Origin: Methylobacterium sp. J-078
GTDB lineage: Bacteria > Pseudomonadota > Alphaproteobacteria > Rhizobiales > Beijerinckiaceae
NCBI RefSeq assembly: GCF_022829285.1
Contig: NZ_JAKSYI010000141.1
Location: 62,001-126,000 of the forward strand
Direction of reading: 5' to 3'
Length of the DNA stretch: 64,000 nt
Below, piece after piece: positions 26,525 through 34,124 of this stretch; position 1 is the stretch's first letter, and each line of letters opens with the position of its first letter. Position numbers and translations under genes: made by a program. The notes beneath the pieces are model-generated. The model was not told the DNA's origin. It did not search any database and saw only the letters and a program-made list of their open reading frames with translations.

Positions 26525-26609
26525 TCCGGTCGCCGGGATGGCCGAGGATGGTTTAGATGTGAACTAAGGAGGCAGGAAGCCGCCGGGTCGCATCACAGGG
26601 AGGATCCAC

Positions 26610-28304
26610 ATGGCCGAAACCCGGAGCGCCGCGCGCCCGTGGCTGTCCGCTTATCCGCCGAGCATTCCGGCGGACCTCGCGATCGACCGTCTCGGAACGC
26701 TGGTCGACCTGTTCGAGGACTGCATGGCCCGCTCGGCGCCACGTCCCGCCCTGATGAGTTTCGGCGTCCCGGTTTCCTACGCGGCCCTCGGCGCATCGTC
26801 CGAAGCCGTCGCCGCCTGGCTCGCCGCGCAGGGCCTCGCCAAGGGCGACCGGGTCGCGATCATGATGCCGAACGTGGCGGCCTATCCGGCCGCGATCTTC
26901 GGCGCGCTGCTCGCCGGCTGCACCGTCGTCAACGTCAACCCGCTCTACACCCCGCGCGAGCTGACGGCGCAGCTGAACGATTCGGGTGCGCGCATCCTCT
27001 TCGTCCTCGAGAACTTCGCCCATACGGTGATGCAGGCCCTGCCCGACCTCGCCCTCGACCGGGTGGTCCTGGCCGGACCGGGTGACGGCCTCGGCCTGAA
27101 GGGGCGGCTGATCACCCTGGCCTCGCGCCATCTCAAGAAAGCGGTGCCGGCCTATCGCTTTCCGGACGGGCTCGCACTCCGCTTCGACGCGGTGATCCGG
27201 GCAGGCACCGGCAAGCCCAAGGTCCGCGTGCCCGTGGGCCCTGAAGATCTCGCGTTCCTGCAATATACCGGCGGTACCACGGGGGTCGCCAAGGCGGCGA
27301 TGCTCACCCACCGCAACATCATGGCCAATGTCGAGCAGAGCCGGGTCTGGTTCCGCGTCTCGGCCGACGACGGCCGGATGCGCGTCATGGTCACGGCGCT
27401 GCCGCTCTACCACATCTTCGCGCTGACCTGCTGTTTCTTCTTCTTCATGAAGGTCGGCGGCTGCTGCCTGCTGATCGCCAACCCGCGCGACGCGGACGGC
27501 TTCATCAAGACGCTGAAGGGCACGCGCTTCACCCACTTTTCCGGTGTGAACACCCTGTTCAACCTGCTGATCAACCATCCCAAGATCCACGAGGTCGATT
27601 TCTCGAAGCTCGACTTCGTCATCGCGGGGGGCATGGCGGTGCAGGCCACCGTCGCCGAGCGCTGGAAGGCGATCACCGGCTCGGCCATCGTCGAGGGCTA
27701 CGGCCTGTCCGAGACCTCGCCGGTGGTCTGCGTCAACCCGCCGGACCTCGCCGAATGGAGCGGGACCATCGGCTATCCCGTGCCCTCCACCGACGTCTCG
27801 ATCCGTGGGCTCGACGGGCGGGAGGTCGGGATCGGCGAACCCGGCGAACTCTGCGTGCGCGGGCCCCAGGTCATGGCCGGATACTGGAAGCGCCCGGACG
27901 AGACCGCCCGGGCGACGACGGCGGACGGCTACTTCCGCACCGGCGACGTGGCGGTGCTGAACCCCGATGGGCAGGTCCGCATCGTCGACCGGATGAAGGA
28001 CATGATCCTGGTCTCGGGCTTCAACGTCTATCCGAACGAGATCGAGGACGTGCTCGCGAGCCATCCGGGCGTGCTCGAATGCGCCGTGGTGGGGGCCGTC
28101 AACGACGAGACCGGCGAGATGGTCGTGGCCCACGTGGTGCGCAAGGACGAGGCGATGACCACCGACGCGCTGCGGACCTTCGCGCGCTCTCAGCTCACCG
28201 GCTACAAGGTGCCGCGCCGGGTCGTCTTCCACGACGCCCTGCCCAAGACCAATGTCGGCAAGGTGCTGCGCCGGGCCCTGCGCGACGATTCCCCTCCGCC
28301 CTGA
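26610..28304 (+). CDS. Long-chain fatty acid--CoA ligase (AMP-forming, FadD-like)
   Basis: An acyl-CoA synthetase of 564 residues that activates a carboxylic acid through an acyl-adenylate. Motifs in order: P-loop FLQYTGGTTGVAKAAML, the linker GYGLSETSPVVCVNPP, GELCVRGPQVMAGYWKRP, YFRTGDVAVLNPDG and the C-terminal hinge VDRMKDMILVSGFNVYPNE. The catalytic Lys appears in LPKTNVGKVLRR. Similarity to FadD and to dicarboxylate--CoA ligases (PimA) leaves the exact substrate open. A strong AGGGAGG site lies before the ATG. Confidence 0.92.
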   Translation: MAETRSAARPWLSAYPPSIPADLAIDRLGTLVDLFEDCMARSAPRPALMSFGVPVSYAALGASSEAVAAWLAAQGLAKGDRVAIMMPNVAAYPAAIFGALLAGCTVVNVNPLYTPRELTAQLNDSGARILFVLENFAHTVMQALPDLALDRVVLAGPGDGLGLKGRLITLASRHLKKAVPAYRFPDGLALRFDAVIRAGTGKPKVRVPVGPEDLAFLQYTGGTTGVAKAAMLTHRNIMANVEQSRVWFRVSADDGRMRVMVTALPLYHIFALTCCFFFFMKVGGCCLLIANPRDADGFIKTLKGTRFTHFSGVNTLFNLLINHPKIHEVDFSKLDFVIAGGMAVQATVAERWKAITGSAIVEGYGLSETSPVVCVNPPDLAEWSGTIGYPVPSTDVSIRGLDGREVGIGEPGELCVRGPQVMAGYWKRPDETARATTADGYFRTGDVAVLNPDGQVRIVDRMKDMILVSGFNVYPNEIEDVLASHPGVLECAVVGAVNDETGEMVVAHVVRKDEAMTTDALRTFARSQLTGYKVPRRVVFHDALPKTNVGKVLRRALRDDSPPP

Positions 28305-28439
28305 GGTCCGAGTCCCCGTAACCTTCGGCGGTCCGCCGGCGAAGGGTGACATCGCGACGGCTTGCGCGCGTGCCGCGTCCGGCCAATGTCATGGCAACGA
28401 GCCGGCGCGCAGCGATCCGCGCCGCACGGAGGGATCGAC

Positions 28440-29396
28440 ATGCATATCAGGCGAACCCGGGCATGGGAGATGCCCGAACATCTGGCGACGCCGGAGAACG
28501 TCTTTCTCGACCGGCGGCGCCTGCTCGGCGGCGCGGCGGGCCTGGCGGCGGCCTCCTTCATCGGGATTGAGGGCGCGCAGGCGGCCTCCGACCCCACCGC
28601 CGACCTCTACCCGGCCAAGCGCAACGAGGCCTACACCCTCGACCGCCCGCTGACGCCGGAGAAGTTCAGCGCCGACTACAACAACTTCTACGAATACGGC
28701 ACCTCGAAGTCGGTCCTCCCGGCGGCCAACGCCCTGAAGACCCGGCCCTGGACGGTGGCGATCGACGGTCTCGTCGAGAAGCCGATGACCCTCGGGATCG
28801 ACGACCTGATCCGCAAGATGCCCCTGGAGGAACGCCTCTACCGGCACCGCTGCGTCGAGGCCTGGTCGATGTCGGTGCCCTGGACCGGCTTCCCGCTGGC
28901 GAAGCTCGTGGCCTTGGCCAAGCCCACCGCGGGGGCGAAGTACATCCAGATGCAGACCTTCCTCGACCGCGCGATGGCGCCGGGGCAGAAGTCGTTCCTG
29001 TATCCCTGGCCCTACACGGAGGGCCTGACCCTGGAGGAGGCCGGCAACGACCTCGCCTTCGTCGCCACCGGCGTCTACGGCAAGCCGCTCGCCAACCAGT
29101 TCGGCGCGCCGATCCGCCTCGTGGTGCCGTGGAAGTACGGCTTCAAGTCGGTGAAATCGATCACCAAGATCTCGTTCGTGGCCGAGCGGCCGAAGACCTT
29201 CTGGGAAGGGCTGCAGGCCGCCGAGTACGGCTTCTGGGCCAACGTCAACCCGGCGGTGTCGCATCCGCGCTGGAGTCAGGCGACGGAGCGGGTGCTCGGC
29301 ACCGACCAGCGCGTGCCGACCCTGATCTACAACGGCTACGGCGAGCAGGTCGCCGGCCTCTACAAGGGGCTGGAGAAGGAGCGCCTGTTCGTCTGA
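28440..29396 (+). CDS. msrP: Protein-methionine-sulfoxide reductase, catalytic subunit MsrP (YedY)
   Basis: MsrP is a periplasmic molybdoenzyme that repairs oxidised methionines in envelope proteins. The protein has 318 residues. A Tat signal is present: DRRRLLGGAAGLAAASF at residues 24-40. The molybdenum-binding Cys is C138 in YRHRCVEAWSMSVPW. The segments IRLVVPWKYGFKSVKS and NPAVSHPRWSQATER complete the sulphite-oxidase-like fold. The ATG at 28440 has GGAGGG upstream; a start at 28362 would add a useless extension. The membrane heme partner gene msrQ, normally adjacent, is not found here. Confidence 0.95.
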   Translation: MHIRRTRAWEMPEHLATPENVFLDRRRLLGGAAGLAAASFIGIEGAQAASDPTADLYPAKRNEAYTLDRPLTPEKFSADYNNFYEYGTSKSVLPAANALKTRPWTVAIDGLVEKPMTLGIDDLIRKMPLEERLYRHRCVEAWSMSVPWTGFPLAKLVALAKPTAGAKYIQMQTFLDRAMAPGQKSFLYPWPYTEGLTLEEAGNDLAFVATGVYGKPLANQFGAPIRLVVPWKYGFKSVKSITKISFVAERPKTFWEGLQAAEYGFWANVNPAVSHPRWSQATERVLGTDQRVPTLIYNGYGEQVAGLYKGLEKERLFV

Positions 29397-29503
29397 TATT
29401 GTCTCTGGTCGATTGCCTCGGATTGGCTGCGCGCGACAGGCTCGCCCTCCCGGGCGGGCCAAGCATATTCACTCATCTCCGAAGTGCTTTGGCATCCACC
29501 CCT

Positions 29504-29615
29504 GTCATTCCGGGGCGCCGCAGGCGAACCCGGAACCCAGAACCGCCGAGGTGGCAGGTTGAAGGCCTGTCGGCGGTTCGGGATCCCGGGTACTGCTTCG
29601 CAGCCCCGGGATGAC
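29504..29615. repeat. Extragenic palindrome in the gap between msrP and the LysR gene
   Basis: The 366 bases between msrP (stop 29396) and the converging LysR gene (stop 29763) contain no gene. An imperfect palindrome fills the centre: GTCATTCCGGGGC at 29504-29516 pairs with GCCCCGGGATGAC at 29603-29615 (12 of 13), and inside it AACCGCCGA pairs with TCGGCGGTT. It resembles mobile palindromic units seen between genes in this group. The rest of the stretch shows only a small CTCGCC/GGTGAG hairpin near 29663. Confidence 0.75.
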
Positions 29616-29762
29616 GGCTCTGGAGCGAAGAGCGATCGGCCCCATCGAAACGCGTGAATCCCCTCGCCCGAAGGTGAGAGGACGCGCGCTCGCCAGAGAC
29701 CGAACGGGTCGACCGGAGACAGGATGATTGCGACGGGTGGGGTGCCGCCCCGTCCCCGGTCC

Positions 29763-30653
29763 TCAGTAGGTCCAGCGCTGAGCCTTCGCCACGAGGAAAT
29801 CCCGGAACGCCTGCACGCGGGCGACGGTGCGCATCTCCTCGGCGTAGACGAGATAGCTTTCCATGTGCGGCATCTCGGTCTCGCGCATGACCTGCACGAG
29901 ACCGCTCTGCCCCTCCGCCGCGTAGTCGGGCAGGATGCCGATGCCGGCGCCGGTGTCGATGGCCTGCTGCAGGGCGGTGATGTTGTTGACCGTGAAATGG
30001 ATCGTCCGGCGCTCCTGGCCCTCGCGACCCACCGTCGAGAGCCAGTGCGTGGCCAAAAGGTAGGACGGCTCGTTGCCGCCGAACGAGACGAGGCGGTGAT
30101 TGTCGAGGTCGGCGATGGATTTCGGCTCGCCGAAGCGCTTCACGTAATCCTGCGACGCGAAGGCGTGATAGTGCACCGTGAACAGGCGGCGCTGGATCAG
30201 GTCCGGCTGGGCCGGGCGCCGCATCCGGATGGCTACGTCCGCCTCGCGCATGGCGAGATCGAGCTCCTCGTTGGTGAGGATGAGCTCGACGCGGACATCC
30301 GGGTAGAGGTCGAGGAATTCGGCGATGCGCTGGGCGAGCCAGGCCGTGCCGAGACCCACCGTGGTCGTCACCTTGAGGTCGCCGGTCGGCCGCTCGCTGG
30401 TCTCGACGAGACGCGCCTTGGTGTTCTCCAGCCGCAGCTTCATGTCGCGCGCCGCGCGGAACAGGAGGTCGCCCTGCTCGGTCAGGATCAGGCCGCGGGC
30501 GTGGCGGTGGAAGAGCGGCGCCTTCAACTCGCGCTCGAGGGCACTGATCTGCCGGCTCACCGCCGACTGACTCAGGCCGATGTCGTCGCCGGCGCGGGTG
30601 AAGCTGCCGGCCTCCGCGACGTTGAGGAAGATGCGGATCTTGTCCCAGTCCAA
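29763..30653 (-). CDS. lsrB: LysR-family transcriptional regulator, LsrB/VtlR type
   Basis: A 296-residue LysR regulator. The N-terminal winged helix reads MDWDKIRIFLNVAEAGSFTR and LSQSAVSRQISALER, with HRHARGLILTEQGDLL as the wing. The effector domain starts at about residue 90 (VTTTVGLGTAWLAQ). The sequence and its position beside trxB match LsrB of Sinorhizobium and VtlR of Brucella and Agrobacterium, which control envelope, stress and small-RNA genes. Unlike the rhizobial protein, this one has no cysteine. Start: TTG at 30653 preceded by GGGAG; the frame is open to 30740 but that part lacks homology. It lies 232 bases downstream of trxB. Confidence 0.85.
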   Translation of the reverse strand: MDWDKIRIFLNVAEAGSFTRAGDDIGLSQSAVSRQISALERELKAPLFHRHARGLILTEQGDLLFRAARDMKLRLENTKARLVETSERPTGDLKVTTTVGLGTAWLAQRIAEFLDLYPDVRVELILTNEELDLAMREADVAIRMRRPAQPDLIQRRLFTVHYHAFASQDYVKRFGEPKSIADLDNHRLVSFGGNEPSYLLATHWLSTVGREGQERRTIHFTVNNITALQQAIDTGAGIGILPDYAAEGQSGLVQVMRETEMPHMESYLVYAEEMRTVARVQAFRDFLVAKAQRWTY

Positions 30654-30885
30654 GGCGACCACTCCCGTACGCAACCCGACGCCGACTGGTTCCGCACCGT
30701 GAATGGTGCGGTCAGGCCCGGCGGACCCGGCTCCGGTCACCCGCGTGTCGGTGGGGAATCGGAGGATGAGTCATGCGGCAAGCGCCGACGGCTCATGCCG
30801 CCAGCGCTTAGGTTAGGGGAACGACCTTGCGATTGTCTTGACGTCCCGCGCAAGGCGCAGGCCGCGTTCATCCGCCAGATTCTTC

Positions 30886-31860
30886 CTATTCGGCGGCCGC
30901 TTGCTGCGGCGTTTCGCCGACTTCGAGGGCAGCCAGGTACTTCTCCGCGTCGAGGGCAGCCATGCACCCCATGCCGGCGGCGGTGATCGCCTGCCGGTAG
31001 ACGTCGTCGGTGACGTCGCCCGCCGCGTAGACGCCCGGGATCGCCGTGTGGGTGGTGCCCGGCGCGGTCTCGATGTAGCCGCCGTCGCGCATGGCGAGCT
31101 GGCCCTCGAAGATCGCGGTGGCGGGCTGGTGCCCGATGGCGATGAAGACGCCGTCGGTCTTGCGCTCGGTGATCTCGCCGGTGCGGGTGTCCTTCAGGCG
31201 GACATGGGTCACGGACGGGGGCTTCTCGCCGCCGCAGATCTCCTCCACCGCGTGGTGCCAGACCACCTCGACGTTGGGATGCTTGAACAGGCGCTCCTGC
31301 AGGATCCGCTCGGCTCGGAACTCGCCACGGCGGTGGACGACGATCACCTTGGCGGCGAGGTTGGCGAGGTAGAGCGCCTCCTCCACGGCGGTGTTGCCGC
31401 CGCCCACCACCACGACCTCCTTGCCGCGGAAGAAGAAGCCGTCGCAGGTGGCGCAGGCCGAGACGCCGAAGCCCTGGAACCGGGCCTCCGACGGCAGGCC
31501 CAGCCACTTGGCCTGGGCGCCGGTGGCGATGATGACCGCGTCGGCCGAGTAGGTCTCGCCGGAATCGGCCTCGAGCCGGAACGGCCGGACCTGGAAATCG
31601 ACCTTGGTGATGTACTCGGACACGATCTTCGTGCCGACATGCTCGGCCTGGGCGCGCATCTGCTCCATCAGCCAGGGTCCCTGAATCGCCTCGGCGAAGC
31701 CCGGATAGTTCTCGACGTCGGTCGTGATCATGAGCTGGCCGCCGGGCTGGAAGCCCGAGATCATCAGCGGCTCCACCATGGCGCGGGCCGCGTAGATCGC
31801 CGCGGTGTAGCCGGCGGGACCGGAGCCGATGATGATGAGTTTGGCATGCGTATGGGCCAT
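30886..31860 (-). CDS. trxB: Thioredoxin-disulfide reductase
   Basis: TrxB uses NADPH and FAD to reduce thioredoxin. The protein has 324 residues: FAD-binding IIGSGPAGYTAAIYAARAM at the N-terminus, redox disulphide CATC in SACATCDGFFFRG, NADPH motif VVGGGNTAVEEALYLAN, and the C-terminal FAD segment GVYAAGDVTDDVYRQAITAA. The order greA, ELM1-like gene, trxB, lsrB on one strand resembles other alphaproteobacteria. The ELM1-like gene ends 15 bases upstream. Confidence 0.97.
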   Translation of the reverse strand: MAHTHAKLIIIGSGPAGYTAAIYAARAMVEPLMISGFQPGGQLMITTDVENYPGFAEAIQGPWLMEQMRAQAEHVGTKIVSEYITKVDFQVRPFRLEADSGETYSADAVIIATGAQAKWLGLPSEARFQGFGVSACATCDGFFFRGKEVVVVGGGNTAVEEALYLANLAAKVIVVHRRGEFRAERILQERLFKHPNVEVVWHHAVEEICGGEKPPSVTHVRLKDTRTGEITERKTDGVFIAIGHQPATAIFEGQLAMRDGGYIETAPGTTHTAIPGVYAAGDVTDDVYRQAITAAGMGCMAALDAEKYLAALEVGETPQQAAAE

Positions 31861-31875
31861 CGTGTCCGTCCTCCT

Positions 31876-32907
31876 TCAGGCCCAGTTCGCGCGGTGATCC
31901 GCGTAGGCCTTGGCCATCGCGTCGGCGATGGCGGGTGTCGCATCCAGGGGCTGGTAGTGCATTTCCTCGAGGCGGCCGACGAAGGGCTTCAGGGCGCCCG
32001 CCATCGCGAGCCCCGCGAAGAGCCGCCTGTGCCGGATATAAGTCTTCGGCAGGTTGAACAGGAGGACGGGCGCCCCCGTGCTCACGGCCTCGCCGACCAT
32101 GTTGGCGGAATCGGAGGTGACCACGATTTGCTCGGCGAAGGCCAGCATCCCCACATAGGGATTGCTGCCGGTCCCGTCCCAGAAGAAACCGCCCTTGGCC
32201 GCCACGAGGTCGCGCAGGGCCTTTCGCAGGTTCTCCGGCGTGCGCCGGGAGACCGTCACCATCAGCGAGCAGCCGCCATCCGCGAGCTTGGTCAGCTCGG
32301 CCAGCAGGCGGCGCATGTCGGCGGCGCGGTAGCTCAGGTGCCGGCTGTCCCCGCCCACCAGCACGGCGATGCGGGGCCAGGGCAGGTCGACGAGGCGCGG
32401 ATCGGGCGCATTGCGCGCGGCCTCGATCCGGGCGGCCGAGACCGGATGCGGGGGGGTGAGGGTGGTGAAGACGTTGGGCCCGCGCAAATCGTCGTAATCG
32501 GGCACCCAGACGAAGTTGGCCGTGTCGTGCCCCGTGCGCGGGTCCTTGAGAAAGGCCGTGAAGGTGCGCCCGCCGGAGGCCTGCCGGACGGCCCGGAGAT
32601 ACGGCACCGCGCGTCGGCCCGAGGCGATCAGCAGGTCGGGCAACGGACCCGCGAGGGCGCCCCTGCGTCCGCCCGGCTGGTCACGCGGGTCGATCGGCCC
32701 CCAGGGCGCCATCCAGCCGAAGGGGGGGCGGGGCGTCACCCGCCGACGCTCGAAGGCGACGCCGAGGGTTTCCGCGATGGCGACGCACTGGTTCTCGTCG
32801 CCGGCCTTGCCGTCGGTGACGATCCAGGTTCGGGCCCGGGCGAGGTCGGGAAGGGAGTTCGGCGCGGCCGCGCCGGAAGCGGAGGTCATCGCGGACGCTG
32901 CCGACAT
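31876..32907 (-). CDS. ELM1-like (DUF1022) family protein
   Basis: A protein of about 343 residues related to plant ELM1, a mitochondrial fission factor, and built like a nucleotide-sugar glycosyltransferase of the GT-B fold. Typical segments are TWIVTDGKAGDENQCVAIAE, LPDLLIASGRRAVPYLRAV, PRIAVLVGGDSRHLSYRA, and VTSDSANMVGEAVSTGAPV, the last resembling a UDP-sugar site. No bacterial function is established. Start is uncertain: GTG at 32946, ATG at 32907 and ATG at 32889 are all possible; I chose the middle one. It lies 15 bases upstream of trxB and is probably in the same transcript. Confidence 0.8.
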   Translation of the reverse strand: MSAASAMTSASGAAAPNSLPDLARARTWIVTDGKAGDENQCVAIAETLGVAFERRRVTPRPPFGWMAPWGPIDPRDQPGGRRGALAGPLPDLLIASGRRAVPYLRAVRQASGGRTFTAFLKDPRTGHDTANFVWVPDYDDLRGPNVFTTLTPPHPVSAARIEAARNAPDPRLVDLPWPRIAVLVGGDSRHLSYRAADMRRLLAELTKLADGGCSLMVTVSRRTPENLRKALRDLVAAKGGFFWDGTGSNPYVGMLAFAEQIVVTSDSANMVGEAVSTGAPVLLFNLPKTYIRHRRLFAGLAMAGALKPFVGRLEEMHYQPLDATPAIADAMAKAYADHRANWA

Positions 32908-32988
32908 CGGACGATCCAGGTCAATCCTCGGAGGCGGCCAATCCACCAGGAGGATCGCTCCCGGACAGGTCGACCGCGCGATGAGCGC

Positions 32989-33516
32989 TCAATCCCGCGG
33001 CAGCGCCCGGCGCAGCCAGCCCGCATAGTGCCCGGCGATGGCGGCGACGCGCCGCCGCTCGGATTCGGGGTCGTACCAGGCGCCGCCGGAACTCGCGGGC
33101 GTCGCCGAGAGCTGGGGATGGCGCGCCAGCACCTCGCCGCGCCGCCCGACGAGAAGGGCATCCCCGTCGAGGTAGTCCGTCTGCCCGCCACCGCCGAATC
33201 GTCCGCGTCCGCCCTCCCCACCCGCGTAAGGGTTGATCGAGAGTCCCTTGATCCGCACCACCAGAACCGGCCCGGGTCCACCGAGCCGGTCGGCGAACTC
33301 GGCGCGCAGGGCCGCCGTCAGGTCGTCGCGCAGGGCCAGGGCCTGCGCACCAGCGCCTTGGGCGAGCAGCGGCTGAACGTCGACGCGGATGCCGGAGAGC
33401 CCAGCCGCCGCGAAACCTGCGGACGGTTCGGCCCGCGTCGGTCCCGGAGCACTGATCCACAGCAGGAGCGCGAGCCCGATCGCCGCCCCGGCCGCGTGCC
33501 GCCTCTCCGGCCGCAT
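32989..33516 (-). CDS. Hypothetical exported protein
   Basis: A 175-residue protein I do not recognise. It begins with a signal peptide (MRPERRHAAG, then AIGLALLLWISAPGPTRA, cleavage likely after TRA). The mature part has a beta/alpha segment (GIRVDVQPL, LALRDDLTAALRAEFADRL, PVLVVRIKGLSINPY), a Gly-rich loop, DYLDGDALLVGRRGEVL and a basic C-terminus. The pattern resembles small periplasmic proteins with a DUF3313-like core, but that is only a guess. It starts eight bases after the greA stop and is probably co-transcribed with greA. Confidence 0.65.
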   Translation of the reverse strand: MRPERRHAAGAAIGLALLLWISAPGPTRAEPSAGFAAAGLSGIRVDVQPLLAQGAGAQALALRDDLTAALRAEFADRLGGPGPVLVVRIKGLSINPYAGGEGGRGRFGGGGQTDYLDGDALLVGRRGEVLARHPQLSATPASSGGAWYDPESERRRVAAIAGHYAGWLRRALPRD

Positions 33517-33523
33517 CGGCGGA

Positions 33524-34006
33524 TCAGCCGCCGTACTGGACGGCGACGACCTCGTAGGACTTGCCGCCACCGGGGGTCGTCACCTCGACGGTGTCGCCGA
33601 CGCCCTTGCCGATCAGCGCGCGGGCGATGGGCGACGTGATCGAGACCAGGCCCGAGCGGACATCCGCCTCGGGCTCGCCCACGAGCTGGTAGGTCTTTTC
33701 CTCCTCGGTGTCCTCGTCGAGGAGCTTCACGGTGGCGCCGAACTTGATCTTCGTGCCCGAGAGCTTCGAGACGTCGATCACCTCGGCGCGCGAGATCATG
33801 CTCTCCAGTTCGAGGACGCGGCCCTCGTTGTGGGACTGCGCCTCCTTGGCGGCGTGGTACTCGGCATTCTCCGACAGATCGCCGAGGGCGCGGGCCTCGG
33901 CGATGGCTTGGATGATTCGCTGGCGCTCCACCTGCTGGCGGTGCTTCAACTCCTCCTCCAGCGCCGCGTAACCGCGCACCGTCATCGGAACCTTGTCTAT
34001 CGTCAT
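33524..34006 (-). CDS. greA: Transcription elongation factor GreA
   Basis: GreA rescues backtracked RNA polymerase by stimulating cleavage of the nascent RNA. At 160 residues it has the N-terminal coiled coil with the tip acidic pair in GDLSENAEYHAAKEAQ (Asp and Glu act at the polymerase active site), then the FKBP-like C-terminal domain ending IARALIGKGVGDTVEV. The frame is open up to 34291, but homology begins at the ATG at 34006 (MTIDKVPMT). carB ends 118 bases upstream, and a hairpin lies between them. Confidence 0.96.
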   Translation of the reverse strand: MTIDKVPMTVRGYAALEEELKHRQQVERQRIIQAIAEARALGDLSENAEYHAAKEAQSHNEGRVLELESMISRAEVIDVSKLSGTKIKFGATVKLLDEDTEEEKTYQLVGEPEADVRSGLVSITSPIARALIGKGVGDTVEVTTPGGGKSYEVVAVQYGG

Positions 34007-34027
34007 CGTCTCGCGCCACAATGAATA

Positions 34028-34061
34028 GGCCCGGCCAGGAGCATTGTGCTCCCTCCGGGCC
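34028..34061 (-). terminator. GC-rich hairpin between carB and greA
   Basis: GGCCCGG at 34028-34034 pairs with CCGGGCC at 34055-34061, and GGAGC pairs with GCTCC inside. In the leftward direction the stem is followed by TATTCATTG rather than a T run. It could weakly terminate carB transcripts, be a processing site, or shape the greA leader. Confidence 0.4.
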
Positions 34062-34124
34062 AGAGTAAGAAAGTCCTGAACACGAACGGCACGGCGTCCG
34101 CACGAAACGGATGCCGCGCGAAAG

